64,000 nucleotides of DNA from contig JBKQIF010000017.1 in the NCBI GenBank assembly GCA_052148435.1, forward strand, positions 1 through 64,000, read 5' to 3'. This stretch comes from JBEKYD01 sp052148435 (GTDB lineage Bacteria > Acidobacteriota > Terriglobia > Bryobacterales > Bryobacteraceae). The notes under the pieces are model-generated. The model saw only the letters and a list, made by a program, of their open reading frames with translations. It made no database searches and was not told the DNA's origin. Shown here piece by piece: positions 17,062-26,316 of this stretch (position 1 is the stretch's first letter; each line of letters starts with the position of its first letter). The position numbers and the translations under genes are program-made.

Positions 17062-18090
17062 TCAGCCTAGATGACGGTCCAGAAAGCTCGCCTGCGCTTG
17101 CAGCGCTTCCCTTGATTCAGGAAGGTCGAATAAGTACCAGAAGGCGTGCGGCATGGCGTCGAAGACCATCAGCCGGGCATCGACGCCCGCCCGCAACAGC
17201 GCGCGATGAAAATCGACCGTGCCGCTGAGACAGTGATCGCGTGTCGAGGTCATGCACAGAGTCGGGGGAAATCCCTTTAGATCCGCATACATCGGTGAGA
17301 GCACGGGATCCTTGCGGTCGTGGTCCGCAACGTAGGGGACCATGCCCAGGCCTTTCAAGGCCGGGAGCATCGAGCTGAAGTCCGTGAAGCCGCGAGTGCC
17401 ATACAAAAACCTGGAGTCGCCATATCGGGCGAGGTCCACGTACCCGGAGAAGAATCCTAAGACCGCGGGCAGAGGCAGGCCAGCCCTGCGCGACGCGACC
17501 GCCGCCTGAGCCGTGAGCACGGCACCCGCGGAGGTGCCGTACATGCCGATCTTCTTGGGCGCATAGGTTTTGAGGGCATCCTTGTAGACCGCGACAGTAT
17601 CGTCCACCGCGGCTGGGAACGGGTACTGTGGCGCCAGTCTGTACAAGACCGCAATCACCCGGGTCCCGGTCAGCGCGGCGATGGAAATGCTTTCGAAGAC
17701 CGATCCCGAGTCGCTCGTGAATCCTCCGCCGTGCAGGCAGATCAGAACACGGTCCCGCTTGTGGGGCGCCGCGCGCTTCGGAGTCATGATCGTGGCCTTC
17801 ACTCCACCCACGGTTGCTTCCTCGATCTCGACTGGGTAAGTCGAGCGCATTTTTTCCACAAAATCCGCCGATTCCTTCGTGCCCGGCTCGGGTATCCATC
17901 TCTTACCGCTAACCATCAGGGCATACGCTTCCCGAGATACGGTTCCCGGGACGGGGACGGCGCGCTTGATGTGTGCGACCCCGTCGCTGTCAATCGTCGT
18001 TAAGTCGTCCACCGCGGACGATTGGGCCCGCGCCCGCCGGTTAATTGCGGCCGGCAGGGTAAACAGTGAAGCCAATGATCTTCTGGTCAT
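17062..18090 (-). CDS. Alpha/beta hydrolase, HSL-type esterase, exported
   Basis: 342 residues from ATG 18090 with a short RR-containing leader (MTRRSLASLFTLPAA). Hormone-sensitive-lipase-like motifs are complete: oxyanion HGGG at residues 120-123, nucleophile Ser187 in GTSAG, Asp285 in STRDH and His315 in MPHAF. The family hydrolyses short acyl esters. First gene of a probable two-gene unit with the VOC protein. The ribosome site is weak. The physiological ester is not evident. Confidence 0.85.
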   Translation of the reverse strand: MTRRSLASLFTLPAAINRRARAQSSAVDDLTTIDSDGVAHIKRAVPVPGTVSREAYALMVSGKRWIPEPGTKESADFVEKMRSTYPVEIEEATVGGVKATIMTPKRAAPHKRDRVLICLHGGGFTSDSGSVFESISIAALTGTRVIAVLYRLAPQYPFPAAVDDTVAVYKDALKTYAPKKIGMYGTSAGAVLTAQAAVASRRAGLPLPAVLGFFSGYVDLARYGDSRFLYGTRGFTDFSSMLPALKGLGMVPYVADHDRKDPVLSPMYADLKGFPPTLCMTSTRDHCLSGTVDFHRALLRAGVDARLMVFDAMPHAFWYLFDLPESREALQAQASFLDRHLG

Positions 18091-18489
18091 GATAAGGTTC
18101 TACCTCAATTCGTTGTAGCAGCAGCCTGGTCACAAATCGCGCGACCGGCCCCGATTCGCGCCAACTCGAATTACGCAGCGAATCGGAAGCGGCACAGAAC
18201 GGCATCCGGAAGAAGCTGGCTGCAGAAAGCGGCTCGATCTGAACTGACGGTAACCGCGAAAGGCACGACAAACTGCTACGGAGCTGGCCGACCGATCTGC
18301 CCAAGAGCTTACAGCTTGCGCCCTATCAACCAGTATTTCCAGTTTGAGATTCCGACCTGGTATAGTAGCACCTCTAGGCCCTCTTGAGACAAGCCAAGTC
18401 TGGGTGCTGCGGGCGCTCTCATGCCCGAAAGCCGGCACGAAGGCCCATCGCCGTTGTCGCGGACGGTCTGATCCGCAGCCGGGTGTGCG
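18091..18489. other. Intergenic region without a recognisable gene
   Basis: About 400 bases between the esterase start and the GH30 relic. Short frames exist on both strands but none resembles a protein family. A GGTATAGTAG string at about 18360 recalls the local repeat but is not a copy. Confidence 0.4.
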
Positions 18490-18793
18490 CCAGCGCCCCG
18501 GGAGCACCGGCTCCGAATGTCATCGGGCCGGCTAGCGCGAAGGTGGCCTCAAGGTCCCCTTCGGTCCAGCACATATTTTATTTGGAAACACGTCGTGTAC
18601 ACGGCTCACCTCGGTAACCGAACCCATATAGAGATGCCACGCCACGCCGTCGAAGTAGCGGCTGAGCCGGGGGTTCTTAAGCTCATTCATCACGCGCCCC
18701 ACAGATTGTAGTTATGGTCCAGTATCCAGATTTTCGTCGGATTCTTGGTTTGCTCGAAGGCCGGGCCGAGGTGCTGGCTGACGAACACGATCT
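18490..18793 (-). pseudogene. GH30 glycosidase fragment, decayed
   Basis: About 300 bases align base by base with 10104-10409, inside the intact GH30 gene, covering the nucleophile region (TCGGTCCAGCACAT versus TCGGTCCAGTACAT) to the AACACGATCT segment upstream. At least two single-base deletions (in the run after GTCCAGCACAT and near the GCGCCCCACA stretch) break the frame. Homology ends abruptly at both sides. Divergence looks moderate, so this is an old partial duplicate or the remains of a second GH30 gene rather than a recent copy. Confidence 0.8.
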
Positions 18794-19052
18794 GGCTGAT
18801 GGGTGTACACTGTTGGCAGGCCGTGAGGCAAGAATGGAAATCCCCGCAGGACCCCGGCCGACGTCCGTAGACGGTCAGAGCGCTTGCTCCCCACCAGGCG
18901 CTGGAGTCAGCCGAGTGGAAGGACGCGGGTTGGTCCGGCGGGGATCGTCATGCCTGGCAGTAGCAACTTGCTTCGCGCTCGTGCCACGGCTTGCGGGGCT
19001 CGTTCGTGCTTCCGTGGGTAAGAGTTGAATAACAGGAGTCAAGGAGCGAATA

Positions 19053-19748
19053 GTGACATCATCGACGGCGCTACGAAGTCCGACTGCCGTAATTGGCGCT
19101 TTGATCTGCGCGGGCATCGTCCTAGCAATGCCCCCAGCCTACAAAGGCAGGCCGTTTCGGGACGCACACCATCAGTCGGGTCCACAAGTCATCCCCGGGA
19201 CGGTCCAGTGCGCCCTTTACGACCTGGGTGGTGAAGGCGTCGCCTACCATGATACGGACCCAATCAATCATGGCAGCGGCGAACTCAATCACACCTCGTT
19301 CATGGAAAACGGCGTCCTCACGAAGCATTGCAGGCCGGGAACATCGGAATATATATGCTATTTCCGGGAGAAGGAAGGAGTCGACATTTCTTACACCAAG
19401 GATTTCGCCGATTTCAACCATCCCAATCTGTTCGATCCTCCGAAGGATCAACTCTATGTCGGATGGGAAGAAGACGGCGAGTGGGCGAATTACACTGTGC
19501 GGGTGAAAACAGCCGGCACCTACAAAGTTATCGCGCTTTATGGGAAGGCCGCAAATACCATTAAATTCGATATCGATAATAAACCGGCGTCCGAGTGTAG
19601 GTTACCCGTGGACACCGGGAGCCCGCACAAATGGAACAAGGCCGAGATCGGAACCATCACCTTTCCGAAGGCCGGGCTGCGGTTGCTGACCGTGCATTAC
19701 GCCAAGGAGAATAATCTAGCCTACTTCGAGTTTGTGAGAACAAAATAG
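19053..19748 (+). CDS. Secreted carbohydrate-binding-module-like protein
   Basis: 231 residues from GTG 19053 with AAGGAG seven bases upstream. A hydrophobic leader (AVIGALICAGIVLA) is followed by a beta-rich domain with CBM6/malectin-like features: GGEGVAYHDTDPINHG, DISYTKDFADFNHPN, WEEDGEWANYTVRVKTAGTY, LYGKAANTIKFDIDNK and a final LTVHYAKENNLAYFEFVRTK. Such modules bind beta-glucans or other polysaccharides and are normally attached to a hydrolase; this one stands alone. It lies just downstream of the GH30 relic, which fits an ancestral glycanase neighbourhood. Confidence 0.75.
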   Translation: MTSSTALRSPTAVIGALICAGIVLAMPPAYKGRPFRDAHHQSGPQVIPGTVQCALYDLGGEGVAYHDTDPINHGSGELNHTSFMENGVLTKHCRPGTSEYICYFREKEGVDISYTKDFADFNHPNLFDPPKDQLYVGWEEDGEWANYTVRVKTAGTYKVIALYGKAANTIKFDIDNKPASECRLPVDTGSPHKWNKAEIGTITFPKAGLRLLTVHYAKENNLAYFEFVRTK

Positions 19749-19917
19749 GCGCTCGCGTCCCAAAAGTGCAAGTAGCGTTCGACGGGCAGCGCCAGTCGTG
19801 CAGAATACCACCGGCGCACTTCGAGAATTTCTGTCCGATACGCCCTTGAAATTCGCAACATGGGCAGTTCTGGAACGCACAAAACGGCGGTGGCCTGAAG
19901 GCCTGAACCCAGGACCT

Positions 19918-20835
19918 TCAAGCCAGGCCGATCCCTTCTTGGGATGCGACACGGCGGATGTAGGCGCGACCTTCGTCGTACTCCTCGGGCGTCTTCAGAT
20001 GCTCAAGCATGAGAGGGACGTCAACAGCCAATTTCGAAAGCTCTCTCAGGTAGGTCGCATAATCGATTTCACCGCGGCCGGGAATCACTTCAGCGAAGTG
20101 CACGTTGTATTCCGGTACCCAGGCTAGGTCCTTGGCGTGGCAGGATGCGACCCACTGGCCAAGTTTCCGGAAGCACTCTTCGATCACGGCCTTATTATTA
20201 TAGAAGCGGGTGGGGTTGTTGATCACATTGCAGACGTCGAGGTGCACACCGAACGAGGGCCGGTCGATAGCCTTGATCAGCTCGAGATAAGAGTCCGGCC
20301 CATCCGGCAGCGACCAAGGCATCATCTCGATCGTAAAGCGGGTGCGCGTCGGTTTCACCGCATCGATCACTTGACGGCTATTCTGGACCGTAGCATCGAA
20401 GAACTCCCGCGATAAGTTCTTGGCGTTCATGCCATACCAGTATTTCGGATTATACGACCCGGCGATATCGACGCAGCATCGGGCGCGTACCGCGTCGGCG
20501 AGCGCCAGCCGTTCGATCACATAAGCGACGTTGCCCTTCCGCGTTGCGGCGTCCGGGTCGAGCATGTTCTTCCACGCGCCGACCTCGGCGATGACCACAT
20601 TCTCGGCCGCGAAGGCATTGCGGATCTCCCGAATGCGGTCTGTGTCCGTCGATTGCGCCGCCGGGCAGTTTGCGGCGCTGTAGCCGAGACGCCGGTGCTC
20701 ATGAGCCAGTTGAGCCGGATCGTCAGATTTGAGAAAAACGGGGCCCCCGAGCCGTATCGGCCGGCCGGACGCCCATACCGGGCTTAGCGGATAGAAGGTA
20801 AGGAATCCGAGCAGTTCGCGGCGAGTCATTGGCAT
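19918..20835 (-). CDS. Sugar-phosphate isomerase/epimerase-like TIM-barrel protein
   Basis: 305 residues of the xylose-isomerase-like superfamily, with an N-terminal RR leader (MTRRELLGFLTFYPLSPVWA) suggesting export. Likely metal ligands are in place: Glu in TIEMMPW, Asp in HLDVCNV, His in SCHAKD and Glu in MLEHLK. The family isomerises or epimerises sugars, or cleaves related substrates. Divergent from the Mut7-C gene, with 240 bases between. Its specific substrate cannot be told from sequence. Confidence 0.8.
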   Translation of the reverse strand: MPMTRRELLGFLTFYPLSPVWASGRPIRLGGPVFLKSDDPAQLAHEHRRLGYSAANCPAAQSTDTDRIREIRNAFAAENVVIAEVGAWKNMLDPDAATRKGNVAYVIERLALADAVRARCCVDIAGSYNPKYWYGMNAKNLSREFFDATVQNSRQVIDAVKPTRTRFTIEMMPWSLPDGPDSYLELIKAIDRPSFGVHLDVCNVINNPTRFYNNKAVIEECFRKLGQWVASCHAKDLAWVPEYNVHFAEVIPGRGEIDYATYLRELSKLAVDVPLMLEHLKTPEEYDEGRAYIRRVASQEGIGLA

Positions 20836-21075
20836 GTCCAGATTCTATCGAAGTTCTGGGGCATCGGAATTCTGATCGGGACGCCGGCTTGCCGCAACCG
20901 GCCGGCAACGCGACACGCAGCCGGTTCGCCGGCTCAGCTACACAAATTGAAGCTTGCGGCTGGTGCCGATTCGCCCTTTATGCCAGATGGTCGCGCTGTC
21001 AGACATTCCACGGGCGGAAGCCGCGGGTGTACACTCGGTGCTGGCCGGTATGCTCAATAGGGCTGGCCAGTTGTC

Positions 21076-21828
21076 ATGCCTATTGCGAACTTTCGCTTCT
21101 ACGCAGAACTCAACGACTTTCTGCTGTCGGAGCGCCGTTTCACGGCGTTCACGTATGGCTTCTTGGATGTCGCAACCGTCAAGGACCGCATCGAGTCATT
21201 CGGCGTGCCCCACACGGAGGTCGATCTCATCCTGGTCAACGGACAATCGGTGGATTTTGCCTACCGGGTTCAGGACGGCGACCGGATCAGTGTTTACCCG
21301 GTCTTCGAAGCGTTCGACATCGCCGGACTGACCCGATTGCGGCCGGCGCCGCTCCGGGATGCACGGTTCGTACTCGATGTGCACCTCGGCCGCCTGGCCG
21401 CATACCTGCGGATGTTGGGATTTGACACTCTGTATCAGAACCGTAGCCCTGACGAGCGCCTGGAAGAGGTCTCGCGCGATGAACACCGAATTCTGTTGAC
21501 CCGTGATGTGGGCCTCCTCAAACGCGGCTCCGTGACGCACGGATATTACCTCCGGGCTACCCAACCGCGGCGGCAACTCGCGGAAGTGGTCAGGCGTTTT
21601 GATTTGGGGCGCTTGGCAAAGCCCTTCTCGCGGTGTCTGCGATGCAACACGCTGCTGGCGCAGGCAGGCAAAGACCAGGTGCGCCAGCAACTTCCTGCCC
21701 AGGTTGCCCTACTGCACGACGAGTTCCTGCGCTGCCCGGATTGCAACCGCGCTTACTGGAAGGGCGGACACTACCGTCGCATGCGGCAATGGATCGATGC
21801 TGAACTTCAACAACCGACGCTTACTTAG
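21076..21828 (+). CDS. Mut7-C RNase-domain protein with N-terminal ubiquitin-like domain
   Basis: 250 residues. The N-terminal 80 residues form the Mut7-C ubiquitin-like domain (FRFYAELNDFLL, VNGQSVDFAYRVQDGDRISVYP). The Mut7-C PIN-like RNase domain (DUF82) follows: FVLDVHLGRLAAYLRMLGFD, RILLTRDVGLLKRG, then a zinc ribbon with CLRC and CPDC pairs, and the ending YWKGGHYRRM. PIN-like acidic residues Asp in LDVHLG and TRD are present. Proteins of this type are widespread but poorly studied, and a role in RNA processing is inferred from the domain only. Its stop codon overlaps the end of the convergent hydrolase gene by 8 bases. Confidence 0.9.
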   Translation: MPIANFRFYAELNDFLLSERRFTAFTYGFLDVATVKDRIESFGVPHTEVDLILVNGQSVDFAYRVQDGDRISVYPVFEAFDIAGLTRLRPAPLRDARFVLDVHLGRLAAYLRMLGFDTLYQNRSPDERLEEVSRDEHRILLTRDVGLLKRGSVTHGYYLRATQPRRQLAEVVRRFDLGRLAKPFSRCLRCNTLLAQAGKDQVRQQLPAQVALLHDEFLRCPDCNRAYWKGGHYRRMRQWIDAELQQPTLT

Positions 21829-23035
21829 ATGCCGCGTGCAGGCTTTCCATGCGGGCGTTGACGCCGGTCATCCGTCCGGTGAGGACATTCCATGGCGTGA
21901 AATCGATCTTCACCACCCCGTAGTTACTGTTCTCGCCGTCCAGGCGGCGACCCTCCGCAGGCTCGTCGCGATACTCGAACCAGTGGAAGCCCACACAGCT
22001 CGGGAGAGCCGCCAATGCCTCCACGTACGCCGCGAACCCCTGCGCGCGATCCGCCTGGGTGGCCACCGGTTTGGCGGCGCCCTTGGTGTTGGGCAGGCCG
22101 CTGTCCACGGCCTTGAAGCTGAATTCGGTCACCATGGTGGGCTTGCCGGTGAGCTTGTGGATCAGCTCGAGCCGGTCGATGGGGGCGTTGGGGCTATAGC
22201 TGTGGAATGAGATCACGTCAAAGTGCGGCCCCACGCCGCGCATCACGGCGTCCCCGGCGTAGCTTGCGAAGCGGCAGCCCAGGATGAGGTGATTGGAGTC
22301 GTGGCGCCGGATGGCATCGCTGCTCACGCGAGCGTACTCCGCCGCTACCAATTCCAGAAAGGCGCTCTTATCCTCATCGGTGAGGACAGAGGCATCGCGC
22401 CCAGGCTCCTTGAGAAGTGCTACGGCGCGCGCATGCCCGGGCGAAGAGGAAGGCATTTTCAAATAGGACTCGAGCAGGCTCGCCTTGCCGCGCCAGTCGT
22501 TGCCCCAGCGCAGTTCGTTGTCGGTGAAGTAGCCGAGCAGCCACGGGTCGCGGGCGTGAGGCGCGCACGTCAGGGAGGCCGCGCGGTCGGCGGCCTCCCT
22601 GAACTCGGGGCTGAAGTAATCTACTACCAGGCCTTTGAGCCAAACGTCGCGCGCCACGGCGGCCGCGATGTCGACGATGGGGGTGTAAGCAATTCCGGTG
22701 GTGTACAGCTCCGCGGCGGACCATGCGCCTGCCGTATTGAAACCCCAGCGATGTAATTGCCCGGTCGCCGTCTCCGCCCAGGCGGCGGTGTCGGAGGGGG
22801 CCTTCGGGGCGGAATCGGACTCGGGCGCGTAGTTCACATGGTCGACGCCTTTGGACAAAAAGACGTTGCCTGCGGGCGTCACCAGCCACCAGCGGCCGTC
22901 GATCTGCTCGGTGTGGAAAAAGCCCGTCTTCCTGCCGTGGAGCCTGGTCCAGCCGCCATAGGTATCGTAATCCGCAGCCATGGCGGCGGCGCCGCAGAGA
23001 GCCATCGCGGCGAAGGCGGCAATCCGGAGTTTCAT
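21821..23035 (-). CDS. Exported glycoside hydrolase of clan GH-A type (agarase-like)
   Basis: 404 residues from ATG 23035, placed just before a Sec signal (LRIAAFAAMALCGAAAMAA); longer upstream starts have no support. The mature start TGFFHTEQIDGRWWLVTPAG and NVFLSKGVDHVNY resembles the opening of beta-agarase/GH50-like enzymes. DPWLLGYFTDNELRWGN carries a likely acid/base Glu, MVTEFSFKAVDSG a likely nucleophile Glu, and GFHWFEYRDEP lies near the end, as in GH-A barrels. The true polysaccharide may not be agar in a soil organism. Convergent with the Mut7-C gene. Confidence 0.75.
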   Translation of the reverse strand: MKLRIAAFAAMALCGAAAMAADYDTYGGWTRLHGRKTGFFHTEQIDGRWWLVTPAGNVFLSKGVDHVNYAPESDSAPKAPSDTAAWAETATGQLHRWGFNTAGAWSAAELYTTGIAYTPIVDIAAAVARDVWLKGLVVDYFSPEFREAADRAASLTCAPHARDPWLLGYFTDNELRWGNDWRGKASLLESYLKMPSSSPGHARAVALLKEPGRDASVLTDEDKSAFLELVAAEYARVSSDAIRRHDSNHLILGCRFASYAGDAVMRGVGPHFDVISFHSYSPNAPIDRLELIHKLTGKPTMVTEFSFKAVDSGLPNTKGAAKPVATQADRAQGFAAYVEALAALPSCVGFHWFEYRDEPAEGRRLDGENSNYGVVKIDFTPWNVLTGRMTGVNARMESLHAASK

Positions 23036-23199
23036 CACTCTGACTATCTGCGGTTTTGCGTCCCGTGTCAAATAAAGTCGCCGGCCTCGATGTTGGCCGG
23101 TTCCGCCTTCCACCCGCGGCTGTCGTACTGGGATCCCGTGTTCCCGTTGCTCGCCCAGTTTCTAGAGCGCGGGGGCTGCGCACCGGTTTGCCGCGGGCG

Positions 23200-23205
23200 T
23201 ATACT
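23200..23205 (+). promoter_or_regulatory. -10-like TATACT next to the cupin start
   Basis: TATACT lies six bases before GTG 23212. If it is the -10 box, the transcript would begin at or within a few bases of the start codon, meaning a leaderless message. No clear -35 hexamer. Confidence 0.35.
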
Positions 23206-23211
23206 GTTCGG

Positions 23212-23580
23212 GTGAAACTCGATCAGATGACTGTCATCGACACTGCCGCGCTTCCGTGGGAGGAACGCTGGAACGAGCATCTCGATAAGATGCTCTACCG
23301 GAAGAATCTGATGGAAGATCCCGAAACCGGGGTTGAGATTCGGATCGTCCGCTATCCGAGAGGCGTGATCAACGCCCGCCACGTCCATACCTGCGCGCAC
23401 GGCATGTACGTGCTCGATGGAACGTTGGTCACGCACGCCGGAAGCTTCGGGCCCGGTCACTTCGTTTGGTTTCCCGCCGGAATCGAGATGGAGCATGGGG
23501 CCACGGCGGAGAGCGACGTCACGGTTCTGTTCATTACGAACCGCAAATTCGATATCCAATATCTTCCCCAAAATTCATGA
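23212..23580 (+). CDS. Small cupin-domain protein
   Basis: 122 residues from GTG 23212 (VKLDQMTVIDTAALPWEERW); ATG 23227 is an alternative. A single cupin barrel is present: VEIRIVRYPRGVINARHVHTC, HGMYVLDGTLVTHAGS, GPGHFVWFPAGIEMEHGA and a final VLFITNRKFDIQYL. Metal-binding His residues of the first cupin motif (HVHTCAHG) and a His in the second (EMEHGA) are visible. Similar to ChrR-like or acetylacetone-dioxygenase-type cupins; the reaction is unknown. Cytoplasmic. Confidence 0.8.
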   Translation: MKLDQMTVIDTAALPWEERWNEHLDKMLYRKNLMEDPETGVEIRIVRYPRGVINARHVHTCAHGMYVLDGTLVTHAGSFGPGHFVWFPAGIEMEHGATAESDVTVLFITNRKFDIQYLPQNS

Positions 23581-23913
23581 GCGCGCGGCGTGCGACAGTG
23601 CGAGGACCTGCGGATAGGAAGCCTGTTTCCCCGCTGTCGCTGTTTTGCGTGTCCCAGAGGCACAAATTCGCGGCGGAGGGGGGCATAGTCGCCTTCGCCC
23701 GGGCCTCCACGTTCGCGTGCGCGCTATGCGCGTCCCGCACGCCCGGAATCTCGCAGCAGCGCGGAGGGGCGGCAGCCACCGTTCGGCGCCGCGTACCGGC
23801 GGTGCCGGACGCACGCCGGCTTGGCGCACGTGGACGGCCGCTCGACGCGCACGGCGTGGCGGGTTTCGCCAGCGTGGGCAGCGGCAGGCCCTCTGGCGGC
23901 GGGGTATATGCGC
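23581..23913. other. Intergenic region without a recognisable gene
   Basis: About 330 very GC-rich bases between the two cupin genes, which are convergent. Open frames in several directions look like composition artefacts; no family match and no terminator seen. Confidence 0.4.
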
Positions 23914-24363
23914 CTACTCCATTCGGACCTTGAATACCAGATAGGTGCACCGCTTGCCCGCTTCGACGCTCAACTGGTGCGGCATTTTCGCGGGAATGTG
24001 AACAATGTCACCGGCCGCGAGTCTCTTGGCCACTCCGCCATTGATGGATTTGCCACGGATCTCGCCCGCAGACGTGTTCACCGGGTCCGCGATGACGCCG
24101 CCCACCGTCAGCGCAGTCTCGCCCGAGGTGACGACAAACAGATCGGCCATGGTCTCGTGAGCTTCCGCCGGAGTTGCGCCTTCCAAGCGTTCGAGAATTA
24201 CGGCGTGATTTCCCCAATTTTCCATTCGATCTACGCCCTGCTGGTATTGATTCAGCTTGAGCGCCTTGGCACGGGTCTGCAATTCGGATGCGGTCCACAT
24301 CTGGAACCCTGCCGGATCTGCGGCGAACATCGGAAGCGCTACAGCCAGTAAGAGGAGCTTCAT
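23914..24363 (-). CDS. Secreted cupin-domain protein
   Basis: 149 residues from ATG 24363, with AAGAGGAG directly upstream on the minus strand. A short signal (LLLLAVALPMFAA) precedes a helix-rich lead-in and a cupin core: HETMADLFVVTSGETALTVG, GGVAKRLAAGDIVHIPAKMP, HQLSVEAGKRCTYLVFKV. The first motif keeps His in EAHETMADLF and the second keeps His in PHQL. Probably a small periplasmic metal-binding protein; substrate unknown. Unrelated in detail to the convergent cupin at 23212. Confidence 0.8.
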   Translation of the reverse strand: MKLLLLAVALPMFAADPAGFQMWTASELQTRAKALKLNQYQQGVDRMENWGNHAVILERLEGATPAEAHETMADLFVVTSGETALTVGGVIADPVNTSAGEIRGKSINGGVAKRLAAGDIVHIPAKMPHQLSVEAGKRCTYLVFKVRME

Positions 24364-24867
24364 GGGTCCATTATGGCGCCGGTTGGCGAACGAACGACCG
24401 CGCGCCGCCTGCCTCAGCCCCCACACTTGCGGAGAACCCCAGCCCTGGCGTGTTCCATCGTTGTTTTGGCGGCAGCTCCGCGGCGTCGTTTCAGGAGCTC
24501 GCAGATTCGTCTCGACGATCCAGAAACCGCGGCACGTTGCCTCGGCATAAGCGGCGCGAGACAATGCCAGTATGCAAACCCGCGTGCTGCTATGCGGTGA
24601 TTCGCGAGTTCATACTCCGCCCGACACGCATTGCGACTTGCCGCCCGCTGCAGCGCCAAGTCGTGGGTCAGGAAACTGCTGCGTGGCGCAAAAGGGAGTT
24701 GGACGTTCAGATGGTGGCGCTGCAAGGCGGGGAGAACCGCGAGGTCAACCTCCTTGAGGAGTAGGCGTAGGACCGCAATCGCCTCCTCTGGGGCTCCGGG
24801 CATGCCCGAACGCCCAATCCCTCCCGGGTTTTCGGTTTTGTGAAGACTTTTTAGAAGCAAGAAAGAA
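24364..24867. other. Intergenic region without a recognisable gene
   Basis: About 500 bases between the secreted cupin start and the next plus-strand start. Frames are open on both strands but show no family features. Nothing regulatory stands out. Confidence 0.4.
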
Positions 24868-25152
24868 ATGAAGACTTCAGTATTGCGATGGTTTCTGCTG
24901 CTGGCGGCGGTTCTCGTTCCTGCGGCGATAGACCCGCTCGCGGATACAGCCGGTCCACTGACGGTGCGAATCCAGGGGCCGCGGAAAGTGACACGCACGG
25001 GCGCGCCCCTGCCCGTGACGATCATGATCGAAAACAGCAGTGCCGCGCCGGTCGCGGGAACGGTCCAGCTTCGGGTGATCGACCGGTGGCGCGGTTACCC
25101 CACGGCTACTCGCGCCCCTTTCTCCCATGAGGACAATGATGCGCTCTATTGA
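24868..25152 (+). pseudogene. Truncated secreted protein, N-terminal part
   Basis: 94 codons from ATG 24868, preceded by AAGAAAGAA. A Sec signal (WFLLLAAVLVPAAI) leads into a beta-rich stretch (PLTVRIQGPRKVTRTGAPLP, VTIMIENSSAAPVAGTVQL, RVIDRWRG) resembling the first Ig-like domain of a large secreted protein. It breaks off at WRGYPTATRAPFSHED, where it runs into the start of the UroD-like gene in another frame. The abrupt loss of domain character suggests a deletion joined this 5' end to the next gene. Confidence 0.55.
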
Positions 25153-26212
25153 TCGGGTTCGTGGCGTTATCGAAGGCAAGCCGGTTGACCACCTGCCCGC
25201 GCAACCCATGCTGATGATGTTCGCCGCGAAGCACGCTGGCTTCCGGTACATCGACTACGCAAGGGATGGCCGGATCATGGCCGAAGCGCAGCTCGGGGTG
25301 GTGAGGGATTTCGGGATTGACAGCGTTCTGATGTGCTCGGATCCAGCGCGCGAGGTGATCGACATCGCCGGCGAGGACAGCGTCGAGTGGTTCGAGAACC
25401 AGGGCCCGGCGATCCGCGAGGACAGGGCGGCTCTGCTCGACAGTGCCCGGCTCAAGAAGTTCAAAGTGCCGGATCCGTGGGGCGGCGGCCGGATGCACGA
25501 CCGGATACGGGCGATTGAAATCTGCCGGCGGGAACTGCGCGGCGAGACATCGATCGTGGGCTGGGTCGAAGGGCCCCTGGCCCTCGCACAAGAGCTGCGG
25601 GGCTTGAGCCGGATTATGACGGACTTCCTGGATGAGCCGGCGTTCGTCCGGGACCTGATGGATTTCACCTCGGAGGTCGCGATTGTCTACGCCGCGGCGC
25701 AAATCGAAGCGGGCGTCGACACGATTGGCATGAGCGACGCGGCGGCGAGCATGATCGGACCGCGGCACTACGGCAACTTTCTGCTTCCGTGGCAGCGCCG
25801 CGTCCTGGAATCGATCCGGAAGAAACACCCCGACATCATCCTCCGCCTGCATATGTGTGGAACCACTGACCCGCTCATCCCCCAAATGGCCACCTTGCCG
25901 GTCGATATCTACGAGCTGGATTTTCCAGTGAACCTGGCAAGAGCACGGGCCACACTGGGTCCGGACCGGGTCATTCTCGGGAATGTCGCCACCATCGCGG
26001 ATCTGCTCGAGGGAACCCCCGAGAGGGTCTATGCCGCGGCCAAGAGGTGTCACGGAATTTGCGGACGGTACCACATCGTGGGAGGCGGCTGTGAACTCTC
26101 CCCGCTTACGCCGCCGGAAAACCTTCGCGCCCTGATCCATTACGCCAACGAACATCAACCCGGCTTACCCCCCACGGAGAGTGTCCGTAGCGACGCCAGG
26201 ACACCGGTCTAG
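25139..26212 (+). CDS. Uroporphyrinogen-decarboxylase-family (UroD/MtaA-like) protein
   Basis: About 357 residues; ATG 25139 is chosen because GAGG ends six bases before it, though ATG 25127 and 25136 are in frame. UroD-superfamily features: DRVRGVIEGKPVDHLPAQP at the N-terminus, GWVEGPLALAQELRGLS, YAAAQIEAGVDTIGMSDAAA, and the metal-site-like LRLHMCGTTDPLIPQ with His and Cys, then PDRVILGNVATI. The MtaA/CmuA branch transfers methyl groups to corrinoids or coenzymes through a Zn site; true heme UroD lacks the His-x-Cys pair. No corrinoid protein is encoded nearby. It begins inside the end of the truncated secreted gene. Confidence 0.8.
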   Translation: MRSIDRVRGVIEGKPVDHLPAQPMLMMFAAKHAGFRYIDYARDGRIMAEAQLGVVRDFGIDSVLMCSDPAREVIDIAGEDSVEWFENQGPAIREDRAALLDSARLKKFKVPDPWGGGRMHDRIRAIEICRRELRGETSIVGWVEGPLALAQELRGLSRIMTDFLDEPAFVRDLMDFTSEVAIVYAAAQIEAGVDTIGMSDAAASMIGPRHYGNFLLPWQRRVLESIRKKHPDIILRLHMCGTTDPLIPQMATLPVDIYELDFPVNLARARATLGPDRVILGNVATIADLLEGTPERVYAAAKRCHGICGRYHIVGGGCELSPLTPPENLRALIHYANEHQPGLPPTESVRSDARTPV

Positions 26213-26223
26213 GAGAGAACACC

Positions 26224-26316
26224 ATGAGATCTCTAACATGTTTTCTGCCGCTATTCACGGTCTCGCGTAGCGCCGCTGTAGGGCCGGCGCGGCCGGCCCG
26301 GACGTTTTGTCAGTGA
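26224..26316 (+). pseudogene. Very short truncated exported-protein start
   Basis: AGGAGAG lies six bases before ATG 26224, right after the UroD-like stop, opening a 30-codon frame (MRSLTCFLPLFTVSRSAAVG) that looks like the start of a signal peptide. It ends after a GC-rich inverted repeat (GGGCCGG...CCGGCCC, 26281-26299). The good ribosome site and operon position suggest a former next gene of the unit, lost by deletion. Confidence 0.4.

Noticed and set aside
26281..26299. GC-rich hairpin GGGCCGG/CCGGCCC considered as a terminator
   Set aside because: Not followed by a T-tract (GGACGTTTTG), so it is noted only as an inverted repeat.
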